From a virus: 64,000 nt of DNA. Below are positions 16,761-23,448 of this stretch, piece after piece. Position numbers and translations under genes: made by a program. The notes beneath the pieces were generated by a model. The model was not told the origin of the DNA and searched no databases. It was given only the letters and a program-made list of their open reading frames with translations. The stretch covers positions 1 to 64,000 of the IMG/VR virus record IMGVR_UViG_3300044712_000815; one strand, given 5' to 3'. How positions within the stretch are numbered: the first letter of the stretch is position 1; every line of letters begins with the position of its first letter.

Positions 16761-17804
16761 ATGAAAAATTTATATACTAAAAATGAATTTTTAACACTTC
16801 GAAATGATGATATTTTAAATGAAGGTTTAGTGACAGGATTATTTAAGGGTTTATTTAATAGTGTAGCAAAACTAGCAAATAAAATTAAAGGCACTAAAGA
16901 AATAGATAAAATTTTTAATCAGTATAAAGGTTTTATTGACCAAGCGTTTGCAAAATTAGGTAATGTTGGTACAGCCGAACAAGCTGCAACAGCAGCAACC
17001 ACACCAACAACCAAACAAAATAAACAACAACCAATTAGTGGTACAACCCAACAAAATGCTAGTTTTGGATATAATTCATTTGATATTTTAAATGAAGTTG
17101 AAACAGCACCAACTACACCATCAGCAAAAGCAACTGTAAAAAATCAAGAAAAACAAAATACAACTGAACAAAAAAATTTAGTGAATTTGACACCACAAAA
17201 AATAGCAGAACTTACTAAAATTACACAAAATAGAATAGAAGAATTAAGAAAACAATTTGAAGTTGCAATAGATGCGGTAATAACAAAATTGACTAAAAAT
17301 CCAAATTATTCATCAGATAAATTAAATCAATATGCTATGGTTCAAAAAAATGCATTTATGACATATGTGTATGATCAATGGTATGGTTTTTATCAAAAGG
17401 TGGGTGATCAGAAAAGGCTTACAGAATTAGTAAAGGTAAAAAAAGAAAATGAAGCAAAATATAAACAATCAATAGCTGAACTAAATACCAAATTAGGTGA
17501 AAAACAAAAAAAAGTTGATGTGGTTACAGCTGGAAATTACATCTATCACAATACAAAGGGTAAGGATATTACAGTAACAGTTATTGGTAAAGAATTGGGT
17601 AAGGATGAAAATGGTAATAATGATGCAACCGATCCAAAACATAATGGAATGTGGAAAGTTAAATCAGGTGATGCGTCTTTTTGGATATCACCAGAATCAT
17701 TTAAGGCTAAGGCAACAGAAACAACAACAGTTGCACCAGCAACAACAGAAACAACAACAGTTGCACCAGCAACAACAACAGAAACAACAACAGTTGCACT
17801 ATAA
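16761..17804 (+). CDS. Capsid-targeted-like protein with TETTTVAP repeats
   Basis: 347 residues. N-terminus MKNLYTKNEFLTL...DILNE fits the family leader, with a likely protease site after ILNE (residue 21) followed by an amphipathic helix GLVTGLFKGLFNSVAKLANK. The same GxFxS pattern follows the leader of the next gene. The middle has Gln/Thr-rich linkers and a coiled coil (about 135-240). The last 35 residues are ATTETTTVAP-type repeats encoded by a near-perfect DNA repeat. First gene of a five-gene run behind a late promoter. Probably an internal head or core protein; this is inference. Confidence 0.6.
   Translation: MKNLYTKNEFLTLRNDDILNEGLVTGLFKGLFNSVAKLANKIKGTKEIDKIFNQYKGFIDQAFAKLGNVGTAEQAATAATTPTTKQNKQQPISGTTQQNASFGYNSFDILNEVETAPTTPSAKATVKNQEKQNTTEQKNLVNLTPQKIAELTKITQNRIEELRKQFEVAIDAVITKLTKNPNYSSDKLNQYAMVQKNAFMTYVYDQWYGFYQKVGDQKRLTELVKVKKENEAKYKQSIAELNTKLGEKQKKVDVVTAGNYIYHNTKGKDITVTVIGKELGKDENGNNDATDPKHNGMWKVKSGDASFWISPESFKAKATETTTVAPATTETTTVAPATTTETTTVAL
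17717..17803 (+). repeat. Three copies of a 27-30 bp coding repeat
   Basis: Copies of GCAACAGAAACAACAACAG followed by TTGCACCA, the last with one extra ACA codon, at the 3' end of the gene at 16761. Confidence 0.8.
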
Positions 17805-17806
17805 AA

Positions 17807-18610
17807 ATGATGAATAATATAATAATAACATATAGTGAATATAAACTTGATGAAGGATTTTTATCATCAATATCTAATTTTTTGAAAACACAATATCAGA
17901 AAATATTTCCTGATGCAACACAATCTTTGAATAATTTGTTTAATGATTTTACTAAAAAAGTAGATACAGAAAAAAATGTTTCTAATTTATATCAAAGATT
18001 TATTAAAGCAAATCAAACAACAGTAGTAAATGAGATTAATAACGCAGAAAGTATTGATGCTGTTAATAAAATCATAACAGAAGAAATTAAATATTTTTAT
18101 TTTTCATTAAAACCAATTGTAAATAAATTGCAAAATGATGAATTTACAGTTGAAAAAATATTTGAAAGATCAAGAGATAAAAGATTGATGACATTAATGA
18201 ACTATCCAGAAGATCAATTTTCAAATGCTGTTTCACAATATGCAACAACAATTGCAATACCAGCAATAAAAACAGATTCAAAAATAGATCAACAAGTAAC
18301 AACAGAAAGACATATCTATAAAATTTTAGAAGCAACAGAAGAAGAAAATTTAATAGTATATAAAAAAAGTGCAATAAAATGGATTAATATATCGTTGTTT
18401 GATTTGATAAAACCCAAAATGCAACTATTAAATCAATTGGGTGCAACTACGAGTAATGCGGTTGATCTATTATCAAAACAAATCAAATGTACATCAAATG
18501 GTAATGCTAAAAAAATGATTCTTAATAAGATATTAAATATGAATAAAATAGAATTACAAAATTTGGCAACAACATTAGGAATAACCCCAAATGAATTAGG
18601 TAAATTATGA
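17807..18610 (+). CDS. Capsid-targeted-like helical protein
   Basis: 267 residues. N-terminus MMNNIIITYSEYKLDEGFLSSISNF ends the leader with KLDE, a plausible prohead-protease site, followed by an amphipathic helix like that of the preceding gene. The rest is mainly helical (KIITEEIKYFYFSLKPIVNKL; a terminal KIELQNLATTLGITPNELGKL that looks like a small HTH-type helical pair). No enzyme motif. Two bases separate it from the upstream stop; its end overlaps the next start by four bases. Confidence 0.55.
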   Translation: MMNNIIITYSEYKLDEGFLSSISNFLKTQYQKIFPDATQSLNNLFNDFTKKVDTEKNVSNLYQRFIKANQTTVVNEINNAESIDAVNKIITEEIKYFYFSLKPIVNKLQNDEFTVEKIFERSRDKRLMTLMNYPEDQFSNAVSQYATTIAIPAIKTDSKIDQQVTTERHIYKILEATEEENLIVYKKSAIKWINISLFDLIKPKMQLLNQLGATTSNAVDLLSKQIKCTSNGNAKKMILNKILNMNKIELQNLATTLGITPNELGKL

Positions 18611-18855
18611 AATATTTGAGATTGTTTGAAAATGATTACACTAAAGATGATTATGTCTTAATGTCAGGAAAACAATTAGTTGGACAAGAAGATCAATTTG
18701 TTAAAGTTGTTAAAAAAGATGGAAATATTTTTCAAGTGAAATTTGATGATGATACAATAACATCAGTTCATAAAAATAGTATAATTAGATTATTAAACAA
18801 AGATGAAATTCAAGATTATAATATTAAAATTGCTATGAAAAAATATAATATTTAA
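18607..18855 (+). CDS. Small capsid-targeted-like protein
   Basis: 82 residues. Leader MKYLRLFENDYTKDD, then a small beta-barrel-like section (YVLMSGKQLVGQEDQFVKVVKKDG...VKFDDDTITSVHKNSIIRL) reminiscent of Tudor/KOW-type folds. Start overlaps the upstream stop as ATGA. Ends in KKYNI, a C-terminus also seen at 45978 and 48625, which hints at shared ancestry. Confidence 0.55.
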   Translation: MKYLRLFENDYTKDDYVLMSGKQLVGQEDQFVKVVKKDGNIFQVKFDDDTITSVHKNSIIRLLNKDEIQDYNIKIAMKKYNI

Positions 18856-18894
18856 ATAATTATAGTATATTTGTAAAAATGTAAAATAAAAAAC

Positions 18895-19338
18895 ATGAAA
18901 GATAAAAATAATATAGAGGGGGATAAGCGTATGATAGAAAAATTTGCTTTGATTATAGTGAAACAAATGGGTACTGTTGGATCAGTTATTATTCATACTA
19001 TATTATTTACTATTGCAATATTATTGTATATATTTAATTGCTTTGATCGAGATACAATATTACTCGTTCTTACTACGATTGTTTCATTAGAAGCAATATA
19101 TTTATCGGTTTTTATTCAAATGGGATTGAATTCATTAAAAGAAAATGTTGAAGATATCCAAGAAAATGTTGAAGATATCCAAGAAAATGTTGAAGATATC
19201 CAAGAAGATGTTGAAGAATTGAATGAAGATGAAGATGAAGAAGATGATGAAGATGAAGACCTCAAAAAAATCAAAGAAACATTGGATATATTAGTTAAAG
19301 AAATAAAAGATTTAAAAAAGAAAAATAAAAATATTTAA
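18895..19338 (+). CDS. DUF1003-like membrane protein with acidic coiled-coil tail
   Basis: 147 residues. Two transmembrane helices: GSVIIHTILFTIAILLYIF and a TILLVLTTIVSLEAIYLSVFIQM segment match the DUF1003 core ('GS--F---H---f--W---N ... SlEAi-ls-fILm'). The cytoplasmic tail has three identical ENVEDIQ units from a 21-bp repeat (19141-19203), then an Asp/Glu-rich stretch and a Lys-rich coiled coil. An inner ATG at 18931 after AGAGGGGG is an alternative start. Preceded by a TATATTTG element (18866-18873). Function of DUF1003 unknown; likely acts in the host membrane. Confidence 0.65.
   Translation: MKDKNNIEGDKRMIEKFALIIVKQMGTVGSVIIHTILFTIAILLYIFNCFDRDTILLVLTTIVSLEAIYLSVFIQMGLNSLKENVEDIQENVEDIQENVEDIQEDVEELNEDEDEEDDEDEDLKKIKETLDILVKEIKDLKKKNKNI
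19141..19203 (+). repeat. 21-bp coding repeat, three copies
   Basis: GAAAATGTTGAAGATATCCA plus A, three perfect tandem copies, encoding ENVEDIQ heptads of a coiled coil. Confidence 0.95.
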
Positions 19339-19802
19339 TGAATAAGTTAAAAAAATTTGAAAGTTTTAATGAAAAAAATTTCAATGATAACATTATCATG
19401 AATTCTAAAATTCATCCAAATATTAAGGAAGAATTATTGCTTAGATTTAATAAATATGATAATACATATCAATATGAGTCAGATTTTTTATTTGGGTTTA
19501 TAAATTCACTAATAGTAAAAGGATATTGTAAAAATGTAACAAAAATAGAAATTAATGATGATGATTTTGAAATACCAGAAGAATTATATTATAAATGGGT
19601 CGTTAAATATTTTTCTCAATACTTATCAGAATTAACATTCAATATTGTAACAGAATCTGAATATCCATTATATACACCCGATGGAATGTTTGATGGAAGA
19701 AGTTTAATTGATATATATGATATAGATGATGATTTAATTATAACAACAGATTTTAATATTATCAATAACATTGAAGGTAAATTATATTTTGATGAAAAAT
19801 AA
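19338..19802 (+). CDS. Capsid-targeted-like protein, 154 aa
   Basis: Leader MNKLKKFESFNEKNF with a possible site after FNE. The remainder has a helix (IHPNIKEELLLRFNKYD) and a strand-rich, Asp-rich C-terminus. Not recognised. TAATG overlap with the DUF1003 gene; last gene of the run before the tRNA region. Confidence 0.55.
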   Translation: MNKLKKFESFNEKNFNDNIIMNSKIHPNIKEELLLRFNKYDNTYQYESDFLFGFINSLIVKGYCKNVTKIEINDDDFEIPEELYYKWVVKYFSQYLSELTFNIVTESEYPLYTPDGMFDGRSLIDIYDIDDDLIITTDFNIINNIEGKLYFDEK

Positions 19803-19925
19803 AAATAATTGGGTATATCATTCACAAGAAATAAAAAATTAAACTTTTTTATTTAATTATCATATATTATAAAAATGGAAAAAAATGATATTTTTTCATT
19901 AATATATAAAAAAGTTGAAAAAATA

Positions 19926-19957
19926 TTTGGTGGTTACAAAAAAACATTTTATATTTG
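19926..19957 (+). promoter_or_regulatory. Bacteroidetes-type promoter of the tRNA array
   Basis: TTTG at 19926-19929, 20 bases, TATATTTG at 19950-19957. Transcription would start near 19964, giving a leader RNA that contains the short reading frame at 19994 and the terminator at 20125. Confidence 0.7.
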
Positions 19958-19993
19958 CAACAGAATTTAAAAACAAGTAAACAAATTTAAGAA

Positions 19994-20104
19994 ATGAAAA
20001 ACATTAGTGTAAATATCGCAACAGTGGCAGCAACAGCAACTACCCCAACAACAGGAGGCAGACCAGTCAGCTTATGTCCATCGGAGATATTATACCTAAT
20101 GTAA
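19994..20104 (+). CDS. Leader peptide of a tRNA-array attenuator, 36 aa
   Basis: ATG at 19994, TAA at 20102-20104. After MKNISVNI, codons 9-25 read A T V A A T A T T P T T G G R P V: only Ala, Thr, Val, Pro, Gly and Arg, exactly the six amino acids whose tRNAs follow. The codons used include GCA, ACA, CCA, GGA and AGA. The 3' end of the frame contains CCATCGG (20078-20084), complementary to the left arm of the terminator behind it. Promoter, codon run, alternative pairing and terminator together are the plan of an amino-acid operon attenuator (as in thr or his leaders), here placed ahead of tRNA genes. Confidence 0.8.
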   Translation: MKNISVNIATVAATATTPTTGGRPVSLCPSEILYLM

Positions 20105-20135
20105 AATATAGGAAAAATAAAAAAAAACCCGATGG
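20078..20135 (+). promoter_or_regulatory. Antiterminator pairing of the attenuator
   Basis: CCATCGG at 20078-20084 pairs with CCGATGG at 20129-20135, the left arm of the terminator. A ribosome stalled in the codon run upstream leaves the first arm free, so it can capture the second and prevent termination. A ribosome that reaches the stop codon covers the first arm and termination follows. Confidence 0.75.
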
Positions 20136-20161
20136 ATGCAAAGCAACCATCGGGTTTTTTG
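20125..20161 (+). terminator. Attenuator terminator
   Basis: AAACCCGATGG, an 11-base loop, CCATCGGGTTT and then T residues: a strong intrinsic terminator between the leader peptide and the first tRNA. Confidence 0.9.
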
Positions 20162-20166
20162 TTTAT

Positions 20167-20177
20167 GTTCTTTGAAA
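20167..20177 (+). promoter_or_regulatory. boxA-like antitermination element
   Basis: GTTCTTTGAAA six bases before the first tRNA. It resembles the boxA signal of rRNA leaders (E. coli TGCTCTTTAACA). Related words GTTCATTGACA stand before two other tRNAs (20290 and 21454) and GTTCATTGAAG before the rRNA-mimic RNA (31975). Confidence 0.45.
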
Positions 20178-20182
20178 GATAA

Positions 20183-20258
20183 CGGGAAGCGATCCAATTA
20201 GGCGTGGTTACCTCACTTGGAATGAGGATTATTGCAGGTTCGACCCCTGTCTTCCCGA
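20183..20258 (+). tRNA. tRNA-Pro(UGG)
   Basis: Acceptor CGGGAAG/CTTCCCG, anticodon stem CCTCA/TGAGG with loop CTTGGAA, T-arm GCAGG TTCGACC CCTGT, discriminator A. Normal short variable loop; the D stem is weak. CCA not encoded. Confidence 0.85.
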
Positions 20259-20289
20259 CAGAAATTGATAATTGATAAATTATCAGATT

Positions 20290-20313
20290 GTTCATTGACA
20301 TATTGAATTTATA
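20290..20313 (+). repeat. 24-nt tRNA-leader repeat, copy 1
   Basis: GTTCATTGACATATTGAATT plus TATA, ending on the first base of the next tRNA. An identical copy lies at 21454-21477 in the same relation to the tRNA at 21477. The 5' part is boxA-like. Confidence 0.85.
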
Positions 20314-20396
20314 TAGTAGTGGAGGAATTGGTTACCTCGCCTGATTTGGGATCAGGAGATCGAAAGTGTATGTGGGTTCGAGTCCCACCTATTATA
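20313..20396 (+). tRNA. tRNA-Pro(UGG) with long variable arm
   Basis: Acceptor ATAGTAG/CTATTAT, full D-arm (GAGG/CCTC), anticodon stem CCTGA/TCAGG with the Pro-typical loop TTTGGGA, then a 15-base variable region with CGAAAG, T-arm GTGGG TTCGAGT CCCAC, discriminator A. Pro tRNAs normally have 4-5 variable bases. Same anticodon as the normal Pro tRNA just upstream. Confidence 0.8.
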
Positions 20397-20408
20397 CAAA
20401 ATATAAAA

Positions 20409-20455
20409 AAGTTCGTTTTTATTTTTTAATATATAACTAAAATAGAAACGAACTT
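20409..20455 (+). promoter_or_regulatory. Hairpin enclosing a late promoter, before HNH gene
   Basis: AAGTTCGTTT (20409-20418) is perfectly complementary to AAACGAACTT (20446-20455), which abuts the ATG at 20456. Between the arms lies TTTAATATATA (20425-20435). Read-through transcripts contain both arms and would hide the start; transcripts from the inner promoter lack the left arm. T4 I-TevI is regulated in this way. Confidence 0.7.
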
Positions 20456-21331
20456 ATGAATAAAAATAAAAATTGTTGGAGAAAAATTGATACATATGCC
20501 AAAAAATTAAAGGCGATTATATTATTAGGTGGTAAATGTGAACATTGTGGTGAAACTAATTTTTTTAAATTAGAATTTCATCATTTAGAATCAGAAGAAA
20601 AAGAATATAATATATCACGAATTAGAAATTATAGATGGTCAATTATTGAATCAGAAATAAAAAAATGTAAATTATTATGTCGAAATTGTCATAATGAAGA
20701 ACACAATGGATATAAAGATAAAAGAAGATTTATTAATAAAAATACATTTTTAGATTTTAAAAAAACAATTAAATGTGAAAAATGTGAATATGATAAATAT
20801 ATTGGATCATTAGATTTTCATCATATTAATCCAAAAATTAAAGATTTAACATTAAGTCAACTTAGTTTAAAATATAACAACATTCAAGAATTGACTGAAA
20901 ATATTAAAATGGAATTAGATAAATGTGTGGTATTGTGTAAAAATTGTCATTCATTAGAACATTCAGATATTGAATTTTTCGAAAAATATAAAGATATAAT
21001 TATTGAAAAATCTAAAAATCTAAAAGAAGTTCAATCAAAAATTGATAGATATGAAGTAAAAAAATTGTATGATGGTGGAATGAAACAAATTGATATTGCT
21101 AAAAAATTAAATGCATCTAAAAGTACGATTAGTGATATAATTAAAATGTCAAAAGATATAATAAGTAAAGAAAAAAGAATAAATAAAGATGATGTTAAAA
21201 AATTGTATGAATGTGGAATGAAACAAATTGATATTGCTAAAAAATTAAATACCAATAGTAGTACAATTTGTGAAATTATAAAAAAATTAAAATTAAATGG
21301 TCTTGTAGTAGCGGAGTCTTCTAAACTCTAG
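20456..21331 (+). CDS. Homing endonuclease with two HNH domains and two HTH repeats
   Basis: 291 residues. Two consecutive HNH modules: CEHCGETNFFKLEFHHL...CRNCHNEEH (about 24-79) and CEKCEYDKYIGSLDFHHINP...CKNCHSLEH (about 100-165), each with paired Cys and His-His-Asn/His elements. The C-terminus has two near-identical helix-turn-helix units, VKKLYDGGMKQIDIAKKLNAS and VKKLYECGMKQIDIAKKLNTN. It lies inside the tRNA array and its last ten codons overlap the 5' half of the odd Arg tRNA at 21299. Expression is probably restricted to late transcripts by the enclosing hairpin. Confidence 0.85.
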   Translation: MNKNKNCWRKIDTYAKKLKAIILLGGKCEHCGETNFFKLEFHHLESEEKEYNISRIRNYRWSIIESEIKKCKLLCRNCHNEEHNGYKDKRRFINKNTFLDFKKTIKCEKCEYDKYIGSLDFHHINPKIKDLTLSQLSLKYNNIQELTENIKMELDKCVVLCKNCHSLEHSDIEFFEKYKDIIIEKSKNLKEVQSKIDRYEVKKLYDGGMKQIDIAKKLNASKSTISDIIKMSKDIISKEKRINKDDVKKLYECGMKQIDIAKKLNTNSSTICEIIKKLKLNGLVVAESSKL

Positions 21332-21378
21332 TCGTATAATGGACACTGTAAATGTGGGTTCGAGTCCCACCTGGATCA
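21299..21378 (+). tRNA. Odd tRNA-Arg(UCU)-like gene, minimal D-arm
   Basis: Anticodon stem GGAGT/ACTCT with loop CTTCTAA (UCU), T-arm GTGGG TTCGAGT CCCAC. Acceptor GGTCTTG/CTGGATC pairs with wobbles and one T-T mismatch. Between acceptor and anticodon stem only TAGTAGC is present, too short for a D-arm; a 24-base variable region follows. The tRNA at 25966 has the same plan. The 5' half overlaps the endonuclease gene. Could be a functional variant or a decayed gene. Confidence 0.5.
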
Positions 21379-21453
21379 CAAAAATGAATGTTCACTTGTT
21401 CACGAAAAATAACCGTTCACGAAACGTGAACAAATGAATAAAATGAATAAAGA
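21379..21453. other. Spacer with GTTCACG hairpin
   Basis: CGTTCACG AAA CGTGAACA forms a perfect hairpin (about 21413-21433), and GTTCAC also occurs twice just before. No gene. Possibly a processing or protein-binding site between tRNAs. Confidence 0.4.
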
Positions 21454-21477
21454 GTTCATTGACATATTGAATTTATA
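21454..21477 (+). repeat. 24-nt tRNA-leader repeat, copy 2
   Basis: Identical to 20290-20313 and again ending on the first base of a tRNA. Confidence 0.85.
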
Positions 21478-21549
21478 GGGGATGGGACTGCTTGGTGTGG
21501 TCGCTGTACATACGGTACAGAGAGATGGCTTCGAAAACCATATCTTCTA
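21477..21549 (+). tRNA. tRNA-Val(UAC)-like, unusual anticodon loop
   Basis: Acceptor AGGGGAT/ATCTTCT (two G-T pairs), D stem GAC/GTC, anticodon stem CTGTA/TACAG, loop CATACGG, T-arm ATGGC TTCGAAA ACCAT. By position the anticodon is UAC, but base 33 is A instead of the invariant T, and C32-G38 can pair. Probably divergent or inactive. Confidence 0.5.
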
Positions 21550-21554
21550 CTATT

Positions 21555-21626
21555 GGGGGTTTAGTATAATGGCTATTACATCTGGTTTGCAACCACAAGA
21601 TACGAGTTCGATTCTCGTAACCTCCA
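21555..21626 (+). tRNA. tRNA-Ala(UGC)
   Basis: Acceptor GGGGGTT/AACCTCC with the Ala identity pair G3-U70, anticodon loop TTTGCAA, T-arm ACGAG TTCGATT CTCGT, discriminator A. One mismatch in the anticodon stem. Confidence 0.8.
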
Positions 21627-21630
21627 CAAT

Positions 21631-21704
21631 GGGGCTGTAGTTCAGTTGGCTAGAACATCTGATTTGCATTCAGAAGATCGAGGGTTCGAGACCCTTCAGC
21701 TCCA
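21631..21704 (+). tRNA. tRNA-Ala(UGC)
   Basis: Acceptor GGGGCTG/CAGCTCC, also with G3-U70; anticodon stem TCTGA/TCAGA, loop TTTGCAT; T-arm AGGGT TCGAGAC region intact; discriminator A. Second Ala gene with the same anticodon. Confidence 0.85.
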
Positions 21705-21709
21705 CAAAT

Positions 21710-21782
<73 letters not shown>

Positions 21783-21947
21783 CGGATAAAGAATATTAAC
21801 AGCAAATTAAAAACAATCAAATTTACATTTTGACTAAAAGAAATATTCTGTTCTAAATTAAAATCTAAAGATTACATACAGCAAATTAAAAAAAGAAACA
21901 AACTTGTAAATTGTAAAATCTGAAAAAAATGTATTCTGTGGTTTTAT
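21783..21947. ncRNA. Spacer with two inverted-repeat RNA elements
   Basis: No gene. Two elements of a recurrent type: AGAATAT (21790-21796) with ATATTCT (21843-21849), and AGATTACAT (21869-21877) with ATGTATTCT (21929-21937, one mismatch). In both the left arm is followed by ACAGCAAATTAAAAA. Related elements flank the rRNA-mimic RNA at 31999-32493. The second ends directly before tRNA-Gly at 21948. Confidence 0.5.
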
Positions 21948-22019
21948 GCAGGTATAGCACAACGGTTAGTGTAAGAGATTTCCAATCTTTTGATGTGGGT
22001 TCGATTCCCACTACCTGCT
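21948..22019 (+). tRNA. tRNA-Gly(UCC)
   Basis: Acceptor GCAGGTA/TACCTGC, D-arm GCAC/GTGT, anticodon stem AGAGA/TCTTT, loop TTTCCAA, T-arm GTGGG TTCGATT CCCAC, discriminator T as usual for bacterial Gly tRNA. Confidence 0.85.
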
Positions 22020-22084
22020 CAAACATAAGGCGTTGGTTTACGTGGTTAGTCTTTATCCATGTGCTTATGAAGAAAAAGACAAAT

Positions 22085-22170
22085 GCGAGTGTTGATCTAG
22101 TGGTCGATGACACCTGACTTCCAATCAGGTAAGCGAAAGCGCACCGTGGGTTCGAATCCCATCACTCGCT
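22085..22170 (+). tRNA. tRNA-Gly(UCC) with long variable arm
   Basis: Acceptor GCGAGTG/CACTCGC, D-arm GATC/GATG, anticodon stem ACCTGA/TCAGGT, loop CTTCCAA, then a variable arm AAGCGAAAGCGCACC containing a GCG-CGC hairpin, T-arm GTGGG TTCGAAT CCCAT, discriminator T. Same anticodon as the normal Gly tRNA at 21948. Confidence 0.8.
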
Positions 22171-22214
22171 CGTGGGTTTAGACTTTTTAGACTTCGTATG
22201 GAAAAAAGTTAATT

Positions 22215-22287
22215 GCAAGATGAAGCTTAATTGGATGAAGTGCCTGATTACCAATCAGGAGAAGGGGTTCGACTCCCACATCTTGCT
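22215..22287 (+). tRNA. tRNA-Gly-like, anticodon reads ACC
   Basis: Acceptor GCAAGAT/ATCTTGC, anticodon stem CCTGA/TCAGG with loop TTACCAA, discriminator T. The T stem (AGGGG/CCCAC) has only three pairs. A34 is rare in bacteria outside Arg tRNA, so this gene may be decaying from a GCC or UCC form. Confidence 0.55.
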
Positions 22288-22288
22288 C

Positions 22289-22362
22289 GTAAGTGTATAT
22301 CAATTGGTAGATAGTCACGTTGCCAACGTGAAGGTTTGCGGGTTCGAGTCCCGTTACTTACT
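22289..22362 (+). tRNA. tRNA-Gly(GCC)
   Basis: Acceptor GTAAGTG/TACTTAC, D-arm TATC/GATA, anticodon stem TCACG/CGTGA, loop TTGCCAA, T-arm GCGGG TTCGAGT CCCGT, discriminator T. Confidence 0.85.
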
Positions 22363-22368
22363 CAATAA

Positions 22369-22443
22369 GGGTGATTAGCTCAGTTGGTTCAGAGCGTTTG
22401 GTTTACACCCAAAGGGTCGGGGGTTCGACTCCCTCATCACCCA
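22369..22443 (+). tRNA. tRNA-Val(UAC)
   Basis: Acceptor GGGTGAT/ATCACCC, D-arm GCTC/GAGC, anticodon stem TTTGG/CCAAA, loop TTTACAC, variable GGGTC, T-arm GGGGG TTCGACT CCCTC, discriminator A. Canonical. Confidence 0.9.
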
Positions 22444-22449
22444 CCTTAT

Positions 22450-22535
22450 GTTCCCATAGTGTAATTGGATAAACATCTCACTCTTACAAAGTGAAGACGA
22501 GAAGTATAATACAGGTTCGAGTCCTGTTGGGAACA
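22450..22535 (+). tRNA. tRNA-Val(UAC) with long variable arm
   Basis: Acceptor GTTCCCA/TGGGAAC, D-arm GTGT/ACAT, anticodon stem TCACT/AGTGA, loop CTTACAA, 16-base variable region AGACGAGAAGTATAAT, T-arm ACAGG TTCGAGT CCTGT, discriminator A. Direct neighbour and same anticodon as the normal Val gene. Confidence 0.8.
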
Positions 22536-22541
22536 CAATTT

Positions 22542-22629
22542 GCCGATGTCGCATAGTGGACTATTGCGCTTGCCTTGTAAGCAAGATACTGAAAGGTTTT
22601 AATCGGGGGTTCGAATCCCTCCATCGGCT
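22542..22629 (+). tRNA. tRNA-Thr(UGU) with long variable arm
   Basis: Acceptor GCCGATG/CATCGGC, D-arm GCA/TGC, anticodon stem CTTGC/GCAAG, loop CTTGTAA, 19-base variable region with CTGAAAGG, T-arm GGGGG TTCGAAT CCCTC, discriminator T. A normal Thr(UGU) lies at 23280. Confidence 0.8.
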
Positions 22630-22657
22630 CAACAATATATTATATATAAAGGAAAAA

Positions 22658-23275
22658 ATGAATATCGAAGAACAAAAGAATTTATGGAATAATCCAAATA
22701 ATTGGTCTAATGATGGTAATGAATGGTCAACATATTTTGGGACAACTGAAAATTTATGGAATATATTATATCCTAAATTTAAAAATTATATAATGGGTGA
22801 TGTATTGGAAATTGCACCAGGATTTGGCAGAATGACAGAATATTTATTAAGAAACACGAATGATTTAAGTATAATAGATTTGAATGATATATGTATCGAA
22901 AAATGTAAACAAAGATTTGATACTAGTATTAAGAATTATGTTGTTAATGATGGTAAAACATTGAATTTTAGTGATAATTATTTCGATTTTATTTTTTCAT
23001 ATGATTCGTTTGTGCATATGACAGAAGATGTTATAGAAAGTTACATATCGGAAATACACAGAACATTAAAAAATAATGGTTATGCTTTTATTCATCATTC
23101 ATTTTTTATGGGTGGTAGTGTTGATAAAGCAACGGAAAATATTGGGGGTAGATCAAATATGACACCAAGTCTTTTCAAAAATATAGTTGAAAAATATAAT
23201 ATGACAATTATATCACAAGAAGATTTTAGGGTTTCTGAACAAATAAATGATGCGATTTCAATTTTTAGAAAATAA
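22658..23275 (+). CDS. Class I SAM-dependent methyltransferase
   Basis: 205 residues from the ATG at 22658 (the open frame upstream runs through the Thr tRNA). Motif I is VLEIAPGFGRMTEYLL, followed by an acidic IIDLNDICIEKC (motif II), VVNDGKTLNF, and FIFSYDSFVHM (motif IV region), then SEIHRTLKNNGYAFIHH. This is the UbiE/Methyltransf_11-type fold acting on a small molecule, sugar or RNA/protein group. It lies in a gap of the tRNA array, so modification of tRNA is a natural guess, but nothing in the sequence fixes the substrate. Confidence 0.75.
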   Translation: MNIEEQKNLWNNPNNWSNDGNEWSTYFGTTENLWNILYPKFKNYIMGDVLEIAPGFGRMTEYLLRNTNDLSIIDLNDICIEKCKQRFDTSIKNYVVNDGKTLNFSDNYFDFIFSYDSFVHMTEDVIESYISEIHRTLKNNGYAFIHHSFFMGGSVDKATENIGGRSNMTPSLFKNIVEKYNMTIISQEDFRVSEQINDAISIFRK

Positions 23276-23279
23276 TTTT

Positions 23280-23352
23280 GCCGCAATAACTTTAATGGTA
23301 GAGTGCCACACTTGTAATGTGGAAGTTGGGGGTTCGAGTCCCTCTTGCGGCT
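23280..23352 (+). tRNA. tRNA-Thr(UGU)
   Basis: Acceptor GCCGCAA/TTGCGGC, anticodon stem CCACA/TGTGG, loop CTTGTAA, variable AAGTT, T-arm GGGGG TTCGAGT CCCTC, discriminator T. Canonical. Confidence 0.85.
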
Positions 23353-23356
23353 CTAA

Positions 23357-23429
23357 CGGGGTGTAATTCAGTTGGTAGAATGCGTGGTTTGGGTCCACGA
23401 TGCCGTCAGTTCGAGTCTGGCCACCCCGA
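23357..23429 (+). tRNA. tRNA-Pro(UGG)
   Basis: Acceptor CGGGGTG/CACCCCG, D-arm ATTC/GAAT, anticodon stem CGTGG/CCACG, loop TTTGGGT, T-arm GTCAG TTCGAGT CTGGC, discriminator A. Third Pro gene with UGG. Confidence 0.85.
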
Positions 23430-23448
23430 CAATTTTGGTTTTTAGATG

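Noticed and set aside
22556-22657. N-terminal extension of the methyltransferase
   Set aside because: It is tRNA-Thr sequence read as protein.
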